Below, piece after piece: positions 59,842-64,000 of a DNA stretch of 64,000 nucleotides (position 1 is the first letter of the stretch; each line of letters opens with the position of its first letter). The DNA is from Arcobacteraceae bacterium. GTDB taxonomy: Bacteria; Campylobacterota; Campylobacteria; Campylobacterales; Arcobacteraceae. Location: contig JALNYH010000008.1 in assembly GCA_023229945.1 (NCBI GenBank), positions 9,396 through 73,395 on the forward strand. The letters are read 5' to 3'. The notes beneath the pieces are model-generated. The model was not told where the DNA came from. It did no database searches and saw nothing but the letters and a program-made list of their open reading frames with translations. Made by a program: the position numbers and the translations under genes.

Positions 59842-61404
59842 TCAAACTCCAGGGGCTTTCCACATAGATAATACAAGCCCGTTATCCACAAGCTTCAACT
59901 GCTCTTCATAAACTTTTATCCATTGTTGCTCTATTTTGTTATATAGTGTGTGATTTTCCATATTTGGATTGTATTCTTTTTCCCACTTTACCAATTTGGC
60001 ACTAGCATCTTGCAAAGAGTCATATACCCTTGCTCCCACCCCAGCACTCATAGCAGCCCCCAAAGCTGTAGCTTCTGTAACCTTTGGCACTTTGACCGTA
60101 CATCCCGTCACATCTGATAGCGTTTGACACCAAAGCTCACCTTTACTAGCCCCTCCTGCAAACACTATTGTATCTATTTTGATTCCTGAAAATTCTTGTA
60201 TTTTTTTGAGATTTATATTTGATACGATACAAGCATTTTCTTGTAAGCTTTTGAACATAGAGTATTTATTGCAAATCGTAGGGTCAATAGAAAGATTGAT
60301 AAAAGATGGACTTGCATGATACCATTTGCCATATTTCATACTATCACTAAAAATAGGGAGTATCCCATACGAGCCAACTGGTACGGATGATGCTTTTTGC
60401 TCCAAAATAGTATAAGTATCAACCCCTTTTTGTGAAGCTTCTAGTTTCTCCATATCACAAAAAGCATCCCTAAACCATCTCATTACAAGCCCACTAAAAA
60501 ATGTAATCCCTTCTGCTTGTGAAAGACCATGTACCACATGAGGATTTACCCTTATATTCATATTTTTTGGTGGTGACATAAGGGAAGATATATTTACTAT
60601 TTGTTGCCAAAAACTTCCACCTAAGATGGCTACTTGTCCATCATCTACGACCCCAAGCCCTGCACTGCCTAACTGAACATCACCTCCACCTGTGACTACT
60701 TTGGTGTTGGTACTTAATCCAGTCTCTTTTGAAGCTTGAGCTGAAACACTACCTATGACCGAGCCAGTTTCATAACAAGGGCAAAAAATATCATCTTTGA
60801 TACCCATTTTTGAAGCCATAGAACTATCCCAAGTTCTCTCTTTTAGACTAAATATCCCAGTAGTTCCGCCATTGCTTGGGTCTGTTGCTATGATGTTGCT
60901 TAGTTTGTACAGTACCCAATCACCTATCATAGAGATATTTGCAACTTTTGCATAAATATCTGGGTGGTTGTTTTTGAGCCAAAGAATTCTTGGCAATGCT
61001 CCAAGAGCAAAGGTTTGCCCTGAAATACTATAAAACTCCTCTTCCATGGTAGGGAAGTTTTCTTTTAAGTATCTCACCTCTTTATCAGCCCTAGCATCAA
61101 CATTTGCCACAGCCCACAGTTCATTGCCTTTATCATCATACAAAACTATCCCCTCACGCATACTTGTAGCACTAAGGGCTAATATATCATCAGGATTTAT
61201 TTTAGAACTATCCAATACATATTTGATGCACTCTTTAGTAAGCTCCCAATTTGTAGCACAATCAAAACTCATACTATTTGGCACACCCTCTTCACTTTTG
61301 TGTGTCCACTCTTTTTGACTTAGTGCTATTTGGCTACCTTGTGTATCAAACAAAACAGCCCTTATACTCCCTGTCCCCGCATCGATGGCTAAAAGGTATT
61401 TCAT
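59842..61404 (-). CDS. lsrK: Autoinducer-2 kinase
   Basis: A 520-residue FGGY-family kinase that matches LsrK through its full length. It begins YLLAIDAGTGSIRAVLFD, continues SATSMREGIVLYDDKGNELW, ANVDARADKEV, DWVLYKLS, ATDPSNGGTTGIFSL, GGGDVQLGSAGLGVV and FRDAFCDMEKLEA, and ends SMWKAPGV. These are the family's diagnostic stretches. LsrK phosphorylates autoinducer-2 (DPD) in the cytoplasm. In gammaproteobacteria it sits with lsrACDBFGR; none is present here. Its neighbours are a sensor kinase (convergent) and a two-partner secretion system, so it is an orphan, probably acquired by transfer. Confidence 0.9.
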   Translation of the reverse strand: MKYLLAIDAGTGSIRAVLFDTQGSQIALSQKEWTHKSEEGVPNSMSFDCATNWELTKECIKYVLDSSKINPDDILALSATSMREGIVLYDDKGNELWAVANVDARADKEVRYLKENFPTMEEEFYSISGQTFALGALPRILWLKNNHPDIYAKVANISMIGDWVLYKLSNIIATDPSNGGTTGIFSLKERTWDSSMASKMGIKDDIFCPCYETGSVIGSVSAQASKETGLSTNTKVVTGGGDVQLGSAGLGVVDDGQVAILGGSFWQQIVNISSLMSPPKNMNIRVNPHVVHGLSQAEGITFFSGLVMRWFRDAFCDMEKLEASQKGVDTYTILEQKASSVPVGSYGILPIFSDSMKYGKWYHASPSFINLSIDPTICNKYSMFKSLQENACIVSNINLKKIQEFSGIKIDTIVFAGGASKGELWCQTLSDVTGCTVKVPKVTEATALGAAMSAGVGARVYDSLQDASAKLVKWEKEYNPNMENHTLYNKIEQQWIKVYEEQLKLVDNGLVLSMWKAPGV

Positions 61405-61447
61405 TTTTTGGTTCCCTTAAAATAATAGATAATATATCAGTTATAAC

Positions 61448-61525
61448 TTATTTACTCATATCTTCCCATAATTCTTCCAAAGATATAAACTTCTTGGTTG
61501 TACTCATACGGCGAAGGTCAAGCAT
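61448..61525 (-). pseudogene. Short antitoxin-like fragment upstream of lsrK
   Basis: A 25-codon minus-strand frame ends MSTTKKFISLEELWEDMSK. The LEELWEDM stretch recalls helical segments of small addiction-module antitoxins. No partner toxin is adjacent. The rest of the 294-bp gap 61405-61698 shows no other frame or strong hairpin. Confidence 0.2.
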
Positions 61526-61698
61526 AGAGATGATAACCTTTTTATGTTATAAATATTGACTATTATAGTTAAATATTAGTTAACAGTAAATAAAATTTAT
61601 AGAACAGTTACTTTTGGAGAGATAGAATGCTTTGTATTTGTTAAGTTTAACTAATATACTTAAGACTATGTTAATATCATCTAAACGAGCTAGGTGTG

Positions 61699-63372
61699 TT
61701 AAAACACCCAGCCACCTTGAAATAGAACCCTACTATGTGAAGTAGGTTCACTTGAAATTGCTTCACTATTAAGTGTCCAAGCAACTTGAAGTTTTCCAAA
61801 GAAATCTTTGTAAGAAGCATAATATCCAACACCAATATCTTGTAGTGTTTTAGATTCAAATCCTACAGTGTTATTAGCCATATATGCTCTTCCTACATCA
61901 TAAAAAACTCCAACAGATGAAGTAAGAGTATTATATGTTGGAAGTTTATATTTTAACTCTGTACTAAATATATATCCATTCTCAGCACTTAGTTCTCCAT
62001 CTGGATATACTTTCACTCCATTGCTTCCACCAATAGAAAAATCTTCGCTTCCATCAAGGTTTTTATTACTTAGGGCATATTGCATCTTTAGAGATGACTC
62101 TAAGCTCAACTCTTGATTGAGTGCTATGATATGTCCTAGTTCTAAGTTGATTTTGGAATAGTTTCCATTTGTATCGGCTCCATTTTTATCTGCTAATTCT
62201 TTCGCAATATCATCAAAGCTTAGTCTTCCGTAGGTATAGTGAAGTGATATTTTAGAACTTGAGTTTTTATTAAAAGCTAAATAGTTTGTATTATAATCAA
62301 CACCTATCTTAAGTGCTTTTGTATCTTTTATAGTAATATTATTCGTACTTTGTACTTCATCTTGTAAATCTTTTTTAGCAAAGCTCAAAGAGGCATAAAG
62401 GTTTTCTAGTCTTGTTTTTATGACCGGGTATGTAAAAATTGCATCTATTGTAGTAGAATCCCCTTTGGCATCAAGATTTTTATACTCTTCTACTAAACTA
62501 TAAGTGGTTTTTGAGTAGCTTATTTCACCTCTTAATCCATTTGGCATAAGTGGAGCAGAGTATGCAACTCTTCCATTTTTTAAATCGGTTCCATTAGATA
62601 CAAGTCCACCAAGAGTTAGTTTATCACCTATTTTCAAAGGAGAGTTGAAGTTTATTCCAGCCATAACTCTATTTTTACCTGTATATCTACTTCCTTGATT
62701 ATCAGCTAAGATATATCCATCATAAGCTTTACTAGATTCTGTAGTGATAGCGAAGTCAGAGGTTCCCACCACTCTTCCCGGCATAACATCAGCACTAGTT
62801 ACTACAGCACCTGGAGTATCATTGATAATAAGCATTGCTCTTTCTAGGGTATTGGTAGAGACGATATTTTTATCTTTGATATCATCAAGCATCCCTTGAA
62901 CTATACCATCTTTGACAAGGGAACTATTATTTAAGTGAAACTCCCCATAGTTTCCCTCAATAATAGCTATCTCTAATACTCCATCATTGGCATGAATATC
63001 TTGTACAGGCAAATAAGCTCTTGCGACAAAGTATCCTTTCTCTCTATAAAGTTTAGTGATTTTGGTGGTAAGTTCAGATATCTCTTTAAAGGTTAAATCT
63101 TTATTTTCATACTCTTTGGCTATAGCCTGTAACTCTTCACTGCTTATATGTAGATTGCCGCTAAAACTAAAATTTTTTACAAAAATCGTTTTCCCACTAT
63201 CCACCATAGGGGATTTATACTCTTTTGTTTCTATTGCAGGAAGAGTCAGTTTTTCTTTTTCTATCTTTGGAGGTTGTACTTGTCTTTCTATGTCACTTAT
63301 AGTTGGTGTAGCTCCAAGAAGAAAGCTTGAAGCTAGTGTTGATAATACTATTATTTTATTTACAATTTTCAT
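61699..63372 (-). CDS. Two-partner secretion outer-membrane transporter TpsB (ShlB/FhaC family)
   Basis: A 557-residue Omp85-superfamily pore. Order: signal peptide (~1-21), proline-rich linker, POTRA 1 (~65-145, VKNFSFSGNLHISSEELQAI and YREKGYFVARAYLPVQDI), POTRA 2 (~145-220), and a 16-strand barrel with DSFIGG-like DFSIGGSNGVKVYPDGELSA and a terminal Phe. It recognises the TPS domain of its TpsA partner in the periplasm and secretes it. It begins 21 bp after the tpsA stop, on the same strand. The ligand is the haemagglutinin-like protein encoded upstream. Confidence 0.93.
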   Translation of the reverse strand: MKIVNKIIVLSTLASSFLLGATPTISDIERQVQPPKIEKEKLTLPAIETKEYKSPMVDSGKTIFVKNFSFSGNLHISSEELQAIAKEYENKDLTFKEISELTTKITKLYREKGYFVARAYLPVQDIHANDGVLEIAIIEGNYGEFHLNNSSLVKDGIVQGMLDDIKDKNIVSTNTLERAMLIINDTPGAVVTSADVMPGRVVGTSDFAITTESSKAYDGYILADNQGSRYTGKNRVMAGINFNSPLKIGDKLTLGGLVSNGTDLKNGRVAYSAPLMPNGLRGEISYSKTTYSLVEEYKNLDAKGDSTTIDAIFTYPVIKTRLENLYASLSFAKKDLQDEVQSTNNITIKDTKALKIGVDYNTNYLAFNKNSSSKISLHYTYGRLSFDDIAKELADKNGADTNGNYSKINLELGHIIALNQELSLESSLKMQYALSNKNLDGSEDFSIGGSNGVKVYPDGELSAENGYIFSTELKYKLPTYNTLTSSVGVFYDVGRAYMANNTVGFESKTLQDIGVGYYASYKDFFGKLQVAWTLNSEAISSEPTSHSRVLFQGGWVF

Positions 63373-63393
63373 TTTTATATTTTCCTTTACTTC

Positions 63394-64000
63394 TTAGTTT
63401 TCTTCATTTACTACAAATAATAATTGATCTAATCCATCGGGAAGTTTGACTCCGCCGTTGACAAGTTCAATTTTAGAACCATCTGAAATAGGTACTCTAA
63501 TATCTGTATCTTGACTTAGCATATCAGGAGTTTGTTCATTTCTCAATTCATTCATACTAACCATTCTTGTATTTTGTCTTTGGATTGGTTGAGAAATAAC
63601 TGTAACCTCTGTTTCATTTTGAACTAAAACTACCGGTTTAGTGATTGTAGGTTCTATAATTGGTTTAATCTCAATTTTTGGAGATAGCGGTATTACTATA
63701 TTATTAGCAATTGGGGTAATAACCTGTTCAACTTTTGTCTCATTTCCTTTTATTATTCTAATACTCTTCCCTCTTGCACTGATTGTTGATTGGAAGTCGT
63801 TGTTTGAATTATTGAGAGTGATGTCGTTAGTTCCTGCATTTAAAGTTGCACTTCCTACTACAACCATTTTATCAGTTTGAGTTATATCTCCATCACTTGT
63901 AACATCAAGATTACCATTTACCGTAGTATCTCCAAATGTGGTAGTTCCTCCATTGGTTGTCGTAGTGGTTAAATCCTCTGTTGTTCCTGATACTACTAAA
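63394..64000 (-). CDS. Two-partner secretion exoprotein TpsA, C-terminal part (5' end outside window)
   Basis: The minus-strand frame is open to the window edge, so the start and TPS export domain lie beyond 64000. About 202 C-terminal residues are visible. Thr/Gly/Asn-rich repeats of a filamentous-haemagglutinin beta-helix (GGTTTFGDTTVNGNLDVTSD, GDITQTDKMVVVGSATLNAG followed by TNDITLNN) are followed by a Pro/Val/Glu-rich linker (~95-150) and a tail ending LPDGLDQLLFVVNEEN. Such proteins act as adhesins, contact-dependent toxins or haemolysins. No toxin domain is visible in this part, so an adhesin is the simplest reading. Confidence 0.85.
   Translation of the reverse strand, partial: LVVSGTTEDLTTTTTNGGTTTFGDTTVNGNLDVTSDGDITQTDKMVVVGSATLNAGTNDITLNNSNNDFQSTISARGKSIRIIKGNETKVEQVITPIANNIVIPLSPKIEIKPIIEPTITKPVVLVQNETEVTVISQPIQRQNTRMVSMNELRNEQTPDMLSQDTDIRVPISDGSKIELVNGGVKLPDGLDQLLFVVNEEN

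Overview
The window is AT-rich, gene-dense DNA from a member of the Campylobacterota, most likely an Arcobacteraceae-like bacterium. This is inferred from gene content; no 16S rRNA is present. The pointers are a hydABCDE uptake hydrogenase of the Wolinella/Helicobacter type, futalosine-pathway menaquinone genes (mqnE and a MqnP-like prenyltransferase), sensor kinases with the HQWRQPL histidine box common in this phylum, and a very low-GC codon choice.

Layout. 1-1.5 kb: 3' end of a chemoreceptor gene. 1.5-12.4 kb: an accessory-looking stretch with two orphan HipB/XRE-like regulators, a 1345-residue Upf1-like SF1 helicase, a repeat-rich intergenic region, sbcCD and a ParE/RelE-type toxin-antitoxin pair. 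12.4-25.2 kb: a hydrogen-metabolism block. hydABCDE (minus strand) is divergent from a FecBCDE-type ABC importer. After a PagL-like gene comes a second, cytosolic HupSL/HupUV-like hydrogenase co-transcribed with a TetR regulator and a UbiA-type prenyltransferase. 25.4-27.6 kb: ilvD and four tRNA genes (Gly, Leu, Cys, Ser). 27.7-37.6 kb: a PhnD-like lipoprotein with a histidine kinase, DoxX, a c-heme/HD-GYP signalling protein, PsiE-like, amtB-glnB, carbonic anhydrase and mqnE.

37.8-54.4 kb: a siderophore-uptake region made of two units, each with its own AraC/PchR-like regulator and TonB-dependent receptor. The first looks like fptABC (receptor, DUF3649-like protein, PepSY-TM protein). The second continues into a YbtPQ/IrtAB-like ABC pair, an RhtX/FptX-like permease, an MFS protein and mntP; a CDF metal exporter follows. 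Both receptor promoters share the same arrangement of two CCCT boxes 21 bp apart upstream of a TTGATAATTG (Fur-like/-35) element. No siderophore biosynthesis genes are visible. 54.4-59.8 kb: housekeeping genes (bcp, cmoA, ribF, tlyA, yigZ) and a double-Cache histidine kinase. 59.8-64 kb: an orphan autoinducer-2 kinase (lsrK) and a two-partner secretion system (tpsB whole, tpsA cut by the window edge).

The strongest candidates for undescribed biology are: (i) the cytosolic hydrogenase-TetR unit together with a TetR-like palindrome in the hydA leader, which suggests an H2-responsive circuit; (ii) the shared composite promoter of the two receptor operons; (iii) the large helicase with orphan HipB-like regulators; (iv) the orphan LsrK; and (v) a c-heme/HD-GYP/degenerate-GGDEF protein. 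All statements come from reading the sequence and from family knowledge; no database search was run.
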